From: Myroides sp. NP-2
GTDB lineage: Bacteria; Bacteroidota; Bacteroidia; Flavobacteriales; Flavobacteriaceae
Length of the DNA stretch: 64,000 nt
Assembly: GCF_014145665.1 (NCBI RefSeq)
Contig: NZ_JACHTD010000009.1
Coordinates: 62,001 to 126,000, forward strand
Direction of reading: 5' to 3'
Positions 36,195-43,578 of the stretch are shown piece after piece (position 1 is the first letter of the stretch; every line of letters starts with the position of its first letter). The position numbers were made by a program, and so were the translations under genes. The notes under the pieces are model-generated. The model was not told the DNA's origin. It saw only the letters and a program-made list of their open reading frames with translations, and did no database searches.

Positions 36195-36278
36195 TTAAAG
36201 TTGATCAAAAAAATTAATGGCTTTGTAAAAGGCGACAAAGCAGGCCACGCCTAGGGCGATACAAGCTAGAATTATCAT
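36195..36278 (-). CDS. 27-residue membrane peptide, first ORF of the Kdp operon
   Basis: ATG at 36278 to TAA at 36195. It is one hydrophobic helix (IILACIALGVACFVAFY) with a short AINFFDQL-like tail. It precedes kdpF by nine bases. Two similar tiny helix ORFs in a row argue for real genes, but I know of no name for this one. It would be the first gene read from the predicted sigma-54 promoter. Confidence 0.5.
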   Translation of the reverse strand: MIILACIALGVACFVAFYKAINFFDQL

Positions 36279-36398
36279 GGTTATTCAGTTTTAAAATGGA
36301 ACATATAGCACCGCTGTGCTGCTCTTGGTCAATGATTCGGAAATGCCTACATGCTATAGGAACTGTTGGTTTCATAGAAGCTGATTTGCTCATACTAT

Positions 36399-36414
36399 AG
36401 CGAATGGCATACCA
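36399..36414 (-). promoter_or_regulatory. Candidate sigma-54 promoter of the Kdp operon
   Basis: On the minus strand the sequence reads TGGTATGCCATTCGCT. It matches the -24/-12 consensus TGGCACGN4TTGCW at both invariant pairs: GG at -25/-24 and GC at -13/-12, exactly ten bases apart. Transcription would begin near 36388. The NtrC-type regulator next door would be the activator it needs. Confidence 0.6.
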
Positions 36415-36486
36415 CTTTAGCCTACAATTAGGTATAAGACTATAAATCAACATTTTACTTTAAAAAAGAAAGGTAGGGCAAAAAGT

Positions 36487-36543
36487 AAACCCTATCGTTT
36501 TGATAGGGTTTGCGCATGAGTGTCTATCATAATGATAGGGTTT
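36487..36543. promoter_or_regulatory. Two dyad sites, likely enhancer (UAS) of the NtrC-type regulator
   Basis: Site 1 is AAACCCTATC (36487-36496), 5 bases, then GATAGGGTTT (36502-36511), a perfect 10-bp dyad. Site 2 is CTATCAT-A-ATGATAG (36524-36538), with the half-site GATAGGGTTT repeated (36534-36543). Centres are 32 bases apart, about three helical turns, and 111-143 bases upstream of the predicted start, a normal enhancer distance. Confidence 0.6.
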
Positions 36544-36554
36544 ATATAAAAAAA

Positions 36555-36576
36555 AAAGCTCCGAATTGGGAGCTTT
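36555..36576 (-). terminator. Intrinsic terminator of the regulator gene
   Basis: AAAGCTCC (36555-36562) pairs with GGAGCTTT (36569-36576), and a T tract of about ten follows on the minus strand, running toward the two dyad sites. Confidence 0.85.
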
Positions 36577-36592
36577 GTGTAGGCTATATGGA

Positions 36593-37939
36593 CTAGTTGA
36601 GGTTGTAATCTGCCATTTTCCGATACAACGTAGTCAAGGCAATTCCCAACAATTCTGCAGTTTTGGTTTTATTGCCCTTGGTGTATTCCAATACTTTTTG
36701 GATGTGTTGCTTTTCAATGGAAGCCAGATCAAGTGCTGTGGTTTCTTGTCTTGTTTGTTCACTTTTTTGTTGTACTTCCCCAGGTAAGTCTTCTACTTGC
36801 AGGGAAACTCCCGTACACAGGATTAGGGCGCGTTCCATGGTGTTGCGCAGTTCTCTAATATTTCCCGGCCAAGAATAGTGCTGCATACAAGCTAAGGTTT
36901 CTCTTGCAATGGATTGTACTGGATTGAGCGATGTTGCTGCAAATTGTGCTCGGAAGTGTTCGGCTAATACAGGAATATCCTCCATGCGTTCTCTTAGGGC
37001 AGGCAAGCGAATTTCAAATACTGAAATGCGATAGTACAAATCTTCTCTAAAGTGTCCTGCTTTTATTTCTTTGTCAAAATTTCGGTTCGTTGCCGCAATA
37101 ATACGCACATTGACTTGCGTGGGCTTCGTTTCTCCGATTTTAAAGAAAGTTCCTGTTTCCAATACGCGAAGCAGTTTGGCTTGTAGGCCTATCGGCATCT
37201 CTCCTATCTCATCTAAAAAGAGCGTTCCTTGGTGCGCTTCTTCAAACAACCCTTTTTGATCCTTGGTCGCATTAGTAAACGAACCCGCTTTATGACCAAA
37301 TAATTCACTCTCGAGTAAATCCTTGCTAAAAGCCGAGCAATTAATCGCTACAAAATTTGCTTTTGCACGCGTACTTGCTTGGTGAATCGCCTGAGCAAAG
37401 ACTTCTTTTCCCGTTCCCGTTTCTCCAGTTAATAATACCGTAGCATTAGTTGGTGCAACCCGCTGCGCAAGGTGAATCGCTTCGGTGACTAAAGGTGCTG
37501 CTCCCAACACAGATTCGAAACCCGGTAGAGGCTCTTCTCTGCGGATTTGGTTTTGCTCTAAAGTGCGATTAACGCGAACCCGCTCCATAGCGCGGTAAAG
37601 CAAAGGCAAAATCTTGTTGTTGTCATCGCCTTTGGTAATATAGTCAAAGGCACCACTCTTAATGGCTTGTACACTATCAGGTATATTGCCATAAGCCGTT
37701 AGTAAAATCATCTCTACCCAAGGATAGCTAGTCTTGACTTGCTCCACAAAAGCAACGCCATTTCCATCAGGTAGTTTAACGTCACAAACCACTACGTCTA
37801 TAGTGAGTTGTTCTAATTTTTTAGTTGCTGTTTTCAAATCAGGCGCCTGATAAACGTCAAAACCTTCTAACTCAATAATGCGAGCCAATAGTTTTCTCAA
37901 TTTTTCCTCATCATCGACCACTAAAACCGTTTGTTTCAT
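36593..37939 (-). CDS. NtrC-family sigma-54 response regulator, probable Kdp activator
   Basis: The ATG at 37939 gives 448 residues. A receiver domain (residues 1-115) has phospho-acceptor Asp53 in VVVCDVKLPDG. The AAA+ domain has Walker A GETGTGKE (172-179) and Walker B GTLFLDEIGE. A Fis-type helix-turn-helix forms the C-terminus (KGNKTKTAELLGIALTTLYR). The sigma-54-contacting loop reads GSFTNA (219-224) where the family usually has GAFTGA; Phe and Thr are kept. It lies directly upstream of the Kdp operon with enhancer-like dyads between. In enterobacteria KdpE, an OmpR-type regulator, does this job. Confidence 0.9.
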   Translation of the reverse strand: MKQTVLVVDDEEKLRKLLARIIELEGFDVYQAPDLKTATKKLEQLTIDVVVCDVKLPDGNGVAFVEQVKTSYPWVEMILLTAYGNIPDSVQAIKSGAFDYITKGDDNNKILPLLYRAMERVRVNRTLEQNQIRREEPLPGFESVLGAAPLVTEAIHLAQRVAPTNATVLLTGETGTGKEVFAQAIHQASTRAKANFVAINCSAFSKDLLESELFGHKAGSFTNATKDQKGLFEEAHQGTLFLDEIGEMPIGLQAKLLRVLETGTFFKIGETKPTQVNVRIIAATNRNFDKEIKAGHFREDLYYRISVFEIRLPALRERMEDIPVLAEHFRAQFAATSLNPVQSIARETLACMQHYSWPGNIRELRNTMERALILCTGVSLQVEDLPGEVQQKSEQTRQETTALDLASIEKQHIQKVLEYTKGNKTKTAELLGIALTTLYRKMADYNLN

Positions 37940-38146
37940 CCTTCGCTTTTTTTGATTGGTTATTTTTATAAAGGTATAAAACAATCCGGTATTCCACTAT
38001 GGATCCCTCCAATATGATAGCAGGATTTTTTGCTTTGATGATCTAGGGCGTTATACAGTAAAGGAGAATTTTTATAAAAATCACTTTTTTTAACGATCTT
38101 TGTATGAAACACCAAAAGAGGATTCTTCTTTATAGAATAAGTAGTT

Positions 38147-38818
38147 ATGACTAAAACTGAGAAAGTAAACTTTGTGCTTGAAACGCTAGATGCTTTATAT
38201 CCTGAAATTCCGGTTCCCTTAGATCACAAAGACCCTTATACGTTGCTGATTGCCGTATTATTATCCGCACAGTGTACAGATGAACGCGTCAATAAAATAA
38301 CGCCTATTTTATTTGCCAAGGCGGATAATCCCTATGACATGGTAAAATTAACGGTTGAGGAGATTCAAGATATTATACGTCCTTGTGGCTTATCACCGAT
38401 GAAGAGTAAGGGGATTTATGGGTTGTCCAAGATCTTAATTGAGGAACACAATGGAGAGGTCCCTGCGGATATGGAAGCCTTAGAGCGATTACCTGCGGTG
38501 GGACATAAAACGGCTTCGGTAGTAGTAGCCCAAGCCTTTGATATTCCTGCTTTTCCTGTAGATACGCATATTCACCGCTTGTTGTATCGTTGGGGATTCT
38601 CCAACGGCAAAAGTGTGCAACAAACAGAAAAAGACGCTAAACGCTTATTTCCTAAAGAACACTGGAATAAATTGCACTTACAATTGGTGTGGTATGGGCG
38701 TCAATATTCGCCTGCCCGTGGATGGAAATTAGAACTCGATATCATTACTAGTGTTATTGGACGCAAAACCGTTCTCAATGAATACTATAAAAAACAAGAA
38801 AAAAAAGCATCGAAATAA
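38147..38818 (+). CDS. nth: Endonuclease III (base-excision repair), lacking the Fe-S cysteines
   Basis: A 223-residue DNA glycosylase/AP lyase for oxidised pyrimidines. The helix-hairpin-helix is ERLPAVGHKTASVVV with catalytic Lys121, followed by the catalytic Asp139 in PVDTHIHR. The C-terminal iron-sulfur loop of Escherichia coli Nth has four Cys; here the matching segment (WYGRQYSPARGWKLELDI) has none, and the only cysteines are Cys43 and Cys80. I believe some flavobacterial Nth proteins show the same loss. It ends inside a bidirectional terminator. Confidence 0.9.
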   Translation: MTKTEKVNFVLETLDALYPEIPVPLDHKDPYTLLIAVLLSAQCTDERVNKITPILFAKADNPYDMVKLTVEEIQDIIRPCGLSPMKSKGIYGLSKILIEEHNGEVPADMEALERLPAVGHKTASVVVAQAFDIPAFPVDTHIHRLLYRWGFSNGKSVQQTEKDAKRLFPKEHWNKLHLQLVWYGRQYSPARGWKLELDIITSVIGRKTVLNEYYKKQEKKASK

Positions 38819-38828
38819 TCGATGCTTT
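38801..38828. terminator. Bidirectional terminator overlapping the nth stop codon
   Basis: AAAGCATCG pairs with CGATGCTTT around AAATAAT, with A and T runs on both sides (38801-38828). The nth stop TAA is in the loop. It serves nth on one strand and the 51-residue ORF on the other. Confidence 0.8.
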
Positions 38829-38831
38829 TTT

Positions 38832-38987
38832 TTAATTTACTTTAGCCGTTTTTAGGTTTGTTTCCACAAATTCACTGAAAGCTAGTTGAGACCAAAATTT
38901 AGAATACGTCAATAGCTTTTCAATCAACTCTGGTTTCGGTACCTTTGCTTCCGTTACGGTTAAAAGAGTCTTGTAATTTTTTTTCAT
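38832..38987 (-). CDS. 51-residue protein downstream of an ECF sigma factor gene
   Basis: ATG at 38987 to TAA at 38832. The product is basic at its start (MKKNYKTLLTV), has KVPKPELIEKLLTYSKFW and ends in a short polar tail; no membrane helix. It lies 48 bases downstream of the ECF sigma factor on the same strand and ends at a strong terminator, so it is a credible small gene. I do not recognise a family. It lacks the membrane helix of a typical anti-sigma factor. Confidence 0.6.
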   Translation of the reverse strand: MKKNYKTLLTVTEAKVPKPELIEKLLTYSKFWSQLAFSEFVETNLKTAKVN

Positions 38988-39035
38988 AGAAAATCTGTTA
39001 TATTCCTCTTTTATAACGGGCGATCTGAGACTTTA

Positions 39036-39620
39036 TTATATACTTAATGATATTTGTTTTTTTTCGAGCATTCGTCTCAAATTGATAATAGCGTAGCGCA
39101 TTCTTCCCAAAGCTGTATTAATACTGACATCCGTTGCTTCGGCAATCTCTTTAAAACTCAGATCCTGATACAAGCGCATGCGGATCACCTCTTGCTGATC
39201 TTCAGGCAATTCTAAAATTAACTGTTGTAAATCTTCGGTAATCTGATTTTGTATTAACAATTCTTCAACGGTATCACTATCGTCTTTTAGAAAACTAAAA
39301 AAAGGCGTTTGTTCGGTATCATTGTGGATAACCGTGCGCTTTTCACGTCGATAGTGATCCATAATTAGATTATGTGCAATGCGCATCACCCAGGAGATGA
39401 ATTTGCCTTCTTCGTTATACTTTCCTGTTTTAAGGGTATTGATTACTTTGATAAACGTATCTTGAAAGATGTCATTGGTTAATTCAACATCGTCCAATTT
39501 ACTAAAAATAAATCCAAAAATCTTGGCTTGATGTCTTTTAATTAAAACTTCTAGCGCATATTCATTGCCCCTTCTATAATGCTGTACAAGGGTAGCATCT
39601 GGTAATTGACTTAATTCCAT
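39036..39620 (-). CDS. ECF-type RNA polymerase sigma factor
   Basis: A 194-residue sigma-70 family factor. Region 2 includes IFGFIFSKLDDVELTNDIFQ and FISWVMRIAHNLIMDHYR (region 2.3-2.4). Region 4 includes LPEDQQEVIRMRLYQDLSFKEIA and the recognition helix region DVSINTALGRMRYAI. It would direct polymerase to a special promoter set. No gene for a typical zinc or membrane anti-sigma factor lies beside it; only a 51-residue ORF follows. Confidence 0.9.
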   Translation of the reverse strand: MELSQLPDATLVQHYRRGNEYALEVLIKRHQAKIFGFIFSKLDDVELTNDIFQDTFIKVINTLKTGKYNEEGKFISWVMRIAHNLIMDHYRREKRTVIHNDTEQTPFFSFLKDDSDTVEELLIQNQITEDLQQLILELPEDQQEVIRMRLYQDLSFKEIAEATDVSINTALGRMRYAIINLRRMLEKKQISLSI

Positions 39621-39811
39621 AACAAAATTCTTTTTATAGCTGTTCTATTCTGATCTAAAAAGTACTTTTGTTATATAGGCAATTGATTTTTATGTATTGA
39701 GTGTTACAAATATATACAAAAATATTTGTTAAAAAAAAGAAATAAAAAAAGGGAGGCCAATATAATTGATTTTTGGGAAGCTAAAGCATTTCATAAACTA
39801 AGATAAAAGCG

Positions 39812-39819
39812 TATTTTTG
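39812..39819 (+). promoter_or_regulatory. -7 promoter element upstream of uvrA
   Basis: TATTTTTG is an exact TAnnTTTG box. It ends 23 bases before the uvrA start ATG. No convincing TTTG or TTG lies at the usual -33 distance. Confidence 0.4.
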
Positions 39820-39842
39820 TGTACTAAACACCAAAATATCAC

Positions 39843-42653
39843 ATGTCTAAAATCGATTTTTCTAAACTAGATCCCAAGAAAAACATTATCATTAAAGGAG
39901 CACATCTCCATAACTTAAAGCATATAGATGTGGTGATTCCTAGAAATCAGATGGTTGTCGTAACAGGACTTTCTGGTTCTGGAAAATCTTCTTTGGCTTT
40001 TGATACCCTATATGCGGAGGGACAGCGTCGTTATGTTGAGAGTTTGTCTTCGTATGCACGTCAATTCTTAGGGCGCATAGACAAACCTAAAGTGGAATAC
40101 ATCAAAGGTATTGCCCCTGCTATTGCCATTGAACAAAAGGTCAATACCACCAATGCGCGATCTACGGTGGGGACGTCTACGGAACTATATGACTACATCA
40201 AATTGCTCTTTGCTCGTATTGGGCATACCTACTCCCCTATATCGGGACAAGAAGTAAAGAAAGACACTGTAACTGATGTAACAACCTTAATCAAATCCTT
40301 TGCTTTAGATAGTAAATGGCTGTTATTAGCCCCTTTGTTGTTTGAGGAAGAAAGAACGTTAGCCGAGCACTTAGATGTTCTACTCAAACAGGGGTATGCT
40401 CGTTTATGGGTAAAAGGTGAAATGGTGCGTTTGGATGAGTTTCTAGGCTTGGAACCCGCACTTATTAATCAATTTTCTTTGGAGGATATCCGCCTGATCA
40501 TTGATCGCATTGTGGTAAAAGATACAGACGAATTTTACAATCGTTTAGGTGATGCTGTTGAAACTGCCTTTTTTGAAGGCAAGGGAACTTGTTATGTACG
40601 CAGCTTAGATGAAGATAAACAATACGAATTCAACAATCGATTTGAACTCGATGGCATAACATTTTTAGAGCCTAATATTCACCTGTTTAGCTTTAATAAT
40701 CCCTATGGCGCTTGTCCTGTTTGTGATGGCTATGGCAATGTAATTGGCATTGATGAAGAGTTGGTGTTCCCTAATACAGGACTCTCGGTATATGAAAATG
40801 CCGTTTTTCCTTGGCGTGGGGAATCCATGGGATGGTATCGCGATCAACTCGTTCAACATGCGTATAAATTTGATTTTCCCATTCATCGTCCTATTTTTCA
40901 GCTCACCGCAGAAGAAAAGGCACTCCTATGGGAAGGAAATGAATATTTTACGGGTCTGAATGCTTTCTTTGAAGAACTAGAGGAAAAGAATTACAAAATA
41001 CAAAATCGCGTTTTACTCTCGCGTTATAGAGGGAAAACGAAGTGCCCAACTTGTAAGGGAAAACGCTTGAGAAAAGAAGCAGGCTACGTTAAAATTGGTG
41101 GAAAAACCGTTTCTGATCTGGTTGATATGCCCATTGATAAATTAGTAGTTTTCTTTCAAGAGCTGAGGTTAACAGACTATGAACAGCAAGTAGCTAAGCG
41201 CTTACTCATCGAGATTAACAATCGATTAGGCTTTTTGTTAAACGTAGGTTTATCCTACTTAACGCTCAACCGAAATTCATCTACACTTTCGGGTGGAGAA
41301 TCTCAACGCATTAACCTAGCTACTTCGTTGGGAAGTAGTTTGGTTGGTTCCATGTATATTCTCGACGAACCGAGTATTGGTCTACATCCCAAGGATGGAG
41401 AAAAGTTAATCCAAGTGCTTAAACAATTAAAGGCTTTAGGCAATACGGTAATTGTTGTAGAGCACGATGAGGAAATCATGCAAGCAGCGGATCAGATTAT
41501 CGATATTGGACCAGAAGCGGGTACTTTTGGAGGGGAATTAGTCGCACAGGGGACTTTAGCGGAAATTCTACAATCAGATTCCCTAACCGCACAATACCTC
41601 AATGGAACGAGAGCTATTGAAATACCTAAGAAAAGAAGATCGTATAAACACTATATTGACATCATTGGTGCGAGAGAGCACAATTTAAAGAATATTGATG
41701 TTCGTTTTCCATTGGATTGCTTAACGGTAATCACTGGCGTTTCGGGAAGTGGAAAGAGTACGTTAGTCAAGCGTATATTATACCCTGCCCTTCAGAAAAA
41801 ACTAACGGGACTAAGTGATAAACCAGGTCAATTTACCGCATTAGAAGGCAAATTTGAACACATCAAGCAGATTGAATACGTAGATCAAAATCCAATCGGA
41901 CGAAGCTCGCGTTCGAATCCCGTGACCTATATCAAAGCCTATGACGAAATTCGAGACTTATACGCCAAGCAAAATACGTCCAAATTAAGGGGGTATCAAC
42001 CCAAGCATTTTTCGTTTAACGTAGACGGTGGACGATGTGAAGTGTGTAAAGGGGAAGGAAGTGTAACGGTAGAAATGCAATTTATGGCCGACGTGCACTT
42101 AGAGTGTGAAGCATGTCACGGTAAACGATTCAAGAAGGAAGTGCTCGAAGTGAATTTTGAAGGAAAAAACATAGACGATATTCTTCGCATGACTATTGAT
42201 GATGCATTAGCCTTCTTCAAGCAATACAACCAAACGAAAATCGCTACGCGTTTGCAACCGCTACAAGACGTGGGATTGGGGTATGTCCAATTGGGACAAT
42301 CTTCTTCTACGCTTTCGGGTGGTGAAGCACAACGCATTAAATTAGCGTCTTTCCTATTGGCAGGTTCAACGCGAGAAAAAGTGCTCTTTGTCTTCGATGA
42401 ACCGACAACGGGCTTACACTTTCACGACATTAATAAACTCCTTACTGCTTTTAATGCACTGATCGATAAAGGACACTCCATCTTGGTTATCGAACACAAT
42501 TTAGATTTGATCAAATGTGCAGATTATATCGTAGATATTGGCCCTGAAGGCGGAGAAAAAGGCGGTCAACTGATTGCTTTTGGTACTCCTGAGGAAGTAG
42601 CTGCATGCAAAGAATCCAGTACAGGACAGTTTTTAAAACATAAATTGAAGTAA
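39843..42653 (+). CDS. uvrA: Excinuclease ABC subunit A
   Basis: A 936-residue ABC-type ATPase of nucleotide excision repair that finds bulky DNA lesions with UvrB. Two ATPase modules are visible: Walker A GLSGSGKSSLAFDTLYAEGQ in the first and GVSGSGKSTL in the second. ABC signatures are STLSGGESQRI and STLSGGEAQRI. Zinc-binding CxxC pairs lie at CPVC, CPTC, CEVC and CEAC. Length is normal and there is no break. Confidence 0.97.
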   Translation: MSKIDFSKLDPKKNIIIKGAHLHNLKHIDVVIPRNQMVVVTGLSGSGKSSLAFDTLYAEGQRRYVESLSSYARQFLGRIDKPKVEYIKGIAPAIAIEQKVNTTNARSTVGTSTELYDYIKLLFARIGHTYSPISGQEVKKDTVTDVTTLIKSFALDSKWLLLAPLLFEEERTLAEHLDVLLKQGYARLWVKGEMVRLDEFLGLEPALINQFSLEDIRLIIDRIVVKDTDEFYNRLGDAVETAFFEGKGTCYVRSLDEDKQYEFNNRFELDGITFLEPNIHLFSFNNPYGACPVCDGYGNVIGIDEELVFPNTGLSVYENAVFPWRGESMGWYRDQLVQHAYKFDFPIHRPIFQLTAEEKALLWEGNEYFTGLNAFFEELEEKNYKIQNRVLLSRYRGKTKCPTCKGKRLRKEAGYVKIGGKTVSDLVDMPIDKLVVFFQELRLTDYEQQVAKRLLIEINNRLGFLLNVGLSYLTLNRNSSTLSGGESQRINLATSLGSSLVGSMYILDEPSIGLHPKDGEKLIQVLKQLKALGNTVIVVEHDEEIMQAADQIIDIGPEAGTFGGELVAQGTLAEILQSDSLTAQYLNGTRAIEIPKKRRSYKHYIDIIGAREHNLKNIDVRFPLDCLTVITGVSGSGKSTLVKRILYPALQKKLTGLSDKPGQFTALEGKFEHIKQIEYVDQNPIGRSSRSNPVTYIKAYDEIRDLYAKQNTSKLRGYQPKHFSFNVDGGRCEVCKGEGSVTVEMQFMADVHLECEACHGKRFKKEVLEVNFEGKNIDDILRMTIDDALAFFKQYNQTKIATRLQPLQDVGLGYVQLGQSSSTLSGGEAQRIKLASFLLAGSTREKVLFVFDEPTTGLHFHDINKLLTAFNALIDKGHSILVIEHNLDLIKCADYIVDIGPEGGEKGGQLIAFGTPEEVAACKESSTGQFLKHKLK

Positions 42654-42677
42654 AAAAAGGAGCGTATGCTCCTTTTT
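42654..42677 (+). terminator. Intrinsic terminator of uvrA
   Basis: AAAAAGGAGC pairs with GCTCCTTTTT around GTAT, directly after the stop codon, and continues into eight T. Confidence 0.9.
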
Positions 42678-42730
42678 TTTGGATAATGAATGACTGATAT
42701 TGTCTATAGTAGTAGAAGCATACAACAAAC

Positions 42731-42762
42731 AAAAAAGCTTGAGGTAATCCTCAAGCTTTTTT
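42731..42762 (+). terminator. Second strong terminator, just upstream of the peptide locus
   Basis: A perfect 14-bp stem (42731-42744 with 42749-42762) with loop TAAT ends in a T-rich tract. It comes 54 bases after the uvrA terminator with no gene between, and helps to isolate the downstream peptide genes. The minus strand tract is A-rich, so a bidirectional role is possible. Confidence 0.85.
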
Positions 42763-42957
42763 GTTGTTTTCTATTTGCTGTCAACCGTTAACCCATAATG
42801 CATTTCGCCCAACTCAGAATTTACTTTGCCATTATTTCACTCAACTTCCTTACACTTATTTTTTTGATAAAAACAATAAAAAAACAAAAACACTTCATTT
42901 AATTAATTATTACATGAAAAATAATTGGTTTTATTATTTTATTTAGCAAATAAAATA

Positions 42958-43164
42958 ATGAAATTTACACAATCAACCTTAAAAAAACTTTTAAAGGAAA
43001 AACTTAATTTAAATGAAATGGCAGAAATTAAAGGTCTTGGTGATGGACAGGATTTTCTAGCAGGTTTTGCCTGTACCGCAGGTATTTTGACAGCTACAAC
43101 AGGTTTAGGACTAGCTTTAGCCTTTGTAGGATGTAGTACTTTAATTGGTAACAATGGTAAATAA
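42958..43164 (+). CDS. Small secreted-peptide precursor with GG-type leader (bacteriocin-like)
   Basis: ATG at 42958 gives 68 residues. The leader (about residues 1-26 or 1-30) is basic and helical and reads KLNLNEMAEIKGLGDG, close to the LxLxExxxIKGG pattern of Bacteroidota GG-leader precursors. The remaining core (from about residue 31) is hydrophobic and rich in Gly, Ala, Thr and Leu, with Cys39 and Cys59 and no charge until the terminal Lys. This fits an antimicrobial peptide exported by an ABC peptidase/exporter. No exporter or modifying enzyme is in the window. A two-helix protein follows 49 bases later. An earlier ATG in frame at 42925 is less likely. Confidence 0.6.
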   Translation: MKFTQSTLKKLLKEKLNLNEMAEIKGLGDGQDFLAGFACTAGILTATTGLGLALAFVGCSTLIGNNGK

Positions 43165-43172
43165 TTAGGAGC

Positions 43173-43192
43173 TGATTTAACTGGTTAAATCA
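43173..43192 (+). other. 9-bp hairpin between the peptide gene and its partner
   Basis: TGATTTAAC pairs with GTTAAATCA around TG. It lies between the peptide stop codon (43162-43164) and the next ATG (43214). A short T-containing stretch follows but no real T run. It could be a partial terminator or processing stem setting the ratio of peptide to partner. Confidence 0.45.
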
Positions 43193-43213
43193 ACTCTTCT
43201 GATCATCGAAAAA

Positions 43214-43399
43214 ATGAAAAAAAATATAATTAAAAACTCTTTATTGTTCTTTATCACAATTATATTGAACTACACGTATTATCATGATTACATTAAAGGC
43301 AATAAACCTTTATGGATTTTTCTATTTAGCATAGCATTGTCTTTATCATTTTTAAGCAATATCGTTTATGAAGTCATCAAAAGAAAAAAAAGAAAATAA
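43214..43399 (+). CDS. Small two-helix membrane protein, candidate immunity protein
   Basis: A 61-residue protein with two hydrophobic stretches, LLFFITIILNYTYYH (about residues 9-23) and WIFLFSIALSLSFLSNIVY (about 33-51), joined by a short charged loop and ending in RKKRK. Size and layout fit the small membrane immunity proteins of class II bacteriocins. The gene directly follows the peptide gene on the same strand and ends at a strong terminator. No sequence family is recognised, so the role is inferred from position. Confidence 0.55.
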   Translation: MKKNIIKNSLLFFITIILNYTYYHDYIKGNKPLWIFLFSIALSLSFLSNIVYEVIKRKKRK

Positions 43400-43456
43400 T
43401 TTTTATCTCCTTTTAGCCCTATACATCGCGATAAGATACCTACTCTTTCTAGTAGT

Positions 43457-43497
43457 AAAAAAAGAAGTCCTGACAAAAATCAGAACTTCTTTTTTTT
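43457..43497 (+). terminator. Strong terminator of the peptide locus
   Basis: AAAAAAAGAAGT-CTGA pairs with TCAG-ACTTCTTTTTTT around CAAAAA, with one mismatch, and continues into T. It lies 57 bases past the stop of the candidate immunity gene. Confidence 0.88.
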
Positions 43498-43532
43498 GTA
43501 TTCAAGGAATGAATCTCAGTCAAATTCAAAGA

Positions 43533-43565
43533 CCACTTACCACTTACCACTTACCACTTACCACT
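43533..43565. repeat. Heptanucleotide tandem repeat (CCACTTA), 4.7 copies
   Basis: Four perfect CCACTTA units (43533-43560) are followed by CCACT. The repeat lies between the peptide-locus terminator and the 3' end of the glycosyltransferase gene, 13 bases from its stop codon, and outside any gene. Short tandem repeats of this kind can change copy number by slippage. Confidence 0.8.
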
Positions 43566-43578
43566 CTTCATCTAACTC

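Larger units (their letters stand above)
36279..36592 (-). other. 314-base control region of the Kdp operon
   Basis: The gap between the first small ORF and the regulator gene holds, in order toward the operon, the terminator of the regulator (36555-36576), two dyad sites (36487-36543), and a candidate sigma-54 promoter (36399-36414). From the promoter to the first ATG is a leader of about 110 bases. Confidence 0.6.

Noticed and set aside
42914-42946. Ten-codon aromatic ORF upstream of the peptide gene as a leader peptide
   Set aside because: No hairpin or T tract that would make an attenuator is visible, and such short frames are expected by chance in AT-rich DNA.
43533-43565. Tandem repeat as a CRISPR remnant
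   Set aside because: Unit is seven bases with no spacers and no cas genes nearby.
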